Assembly: GCA_947481355.1 (NCBI GenBank)
Contig: CANKGM010000157.1
Location: 1 to 5,490, forward strand
Length of the DNA: 5,490 bases
Origin: Chitinophagaceae bacterium
GTDB taxonomy: Bacteria; Bacteroidota; Bacteroidia; Chitinophagales; Chitinophagaceae
Direction: 5' to 3'
Shown piece after piece: positions 5,409 through 5,490 of the stretch. The stretch's first letter is position 1. Every line of letters begins with the position of its first letter. The position numbers were made by a program, and so were the translations under genes. The notes beneath the pieces were generated by a model. The model saw nothing but the letters and a program-made list of their open reading frames with translations, was not told where the DNA came from and ran no database searches.

Positions 5409-5490
5409 ATGGCACCTACCTACTCTCCCGGGACGAATCCCAGTACCATCGGCCATGAGGGGCTTAACTACTCTGTTCGGTATGGGAAGA
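5409..5490 (-). rRNA. rrf: 5S ribosomal RNA, 3' part, cut by window edge
   Basis: Read on the minus strand this stretch has the conserved 5S order. CCGAACAGAG and AGTTAAGCC form the loop C/helix III region, followed by GCCGATGGTACT. A helix IV hairpin GGGA-TTCG-TCCC (5441-5430) comes next, then GGGAGAGTAGG and the 3' end GGTGCC. About 82 bases are visible out of roughly 110-120; the 5' end lies beyond the right edge. The exact 3' end is uncertain by a few bases. By its position and terminator it is probably the last gene of a 16S-23S-5S operon coming from the right. Confidence 0.95.

Noticed and set aside
1..5490. Mobile elements, CRISPR arrays, tRNAs, defence or biosynthetic clusters
   Set aside because: No transposase or integrase genes, long terminal repeats, regular spaced repeats or tRNA-like folds were seen. 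All larger frames are housekeeping families.

Overview
The window looks like ordinary core chromosome from a member of the Bacteroidota. The clues are AT-rich DNA, the gene order rpsF-rpsR-rplI with nothing inserted, near-absence of Shine-Dalgarno (SD) sequences, promoters of the TTG-N19-TAnnTTTG type, an RRM-type RNA-binding protein, and a YcbB-like L,D-transpeptidase. A strong SD upstream of the bS18 gene rather than elsewhere points towards a non-flavobacterial class (for example Chitinophagia or a relative), but the exact taxon cannot be fixed from this sequence.

Layout. Bases 1-759 (minus strand) hold the first 253 codons of htpG (Hsp90 chaperone), cut by the left window edge. A 180-bp divergent spacer separates it from the plus-strand ribosomal-protein cluster rpsF (bS6, 940-1296), rpsR (bS18, 1301-1567) and rplI (bL9, 1648-2094), which ends at a strong intrinsic terminator (2112-2143). 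Next is a plus-strand L,D-transpeptidase lipoprotein gene (2223-3815), then a small RRM protein gene (3936-4220) with its own likely promoter and a 5' leader with two competing helices. The RRM gene converges on a minus-strand apbE-like FMN transferase gene (4287-5312), and the two share a long hairpin that includes the apbE stop codon. At the right edge is the 3' part of a 5S rRNA (minus strand) with its terminator, which is the end of an rRNA operon. The U-tract of that terminator also supplies the -33 element of a candidate apbE promoter.

How the genes relate. bS6 and bS18 pair in the 30S platform and, in Bacteroidota, help bury the 16S anti-SD; bL9 belongs to the large subunit. The transpeptidase remodels peptidoglycan at the cell envelope. 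ApbE covalently flavinylates exported or membrane proteins. HtpG is a cytosolic chaperone. Apart from the ribosomal-protein operon these are independent housekeeping units.

I found no mobile element, CRISPR array, defence system or undescribed multigene system. The points most worth a second look are the SD at rpsR, which fits a proposed bS18 autoregulation, and an Asn at a position of ApbE where a metal-binding Thr is expected.
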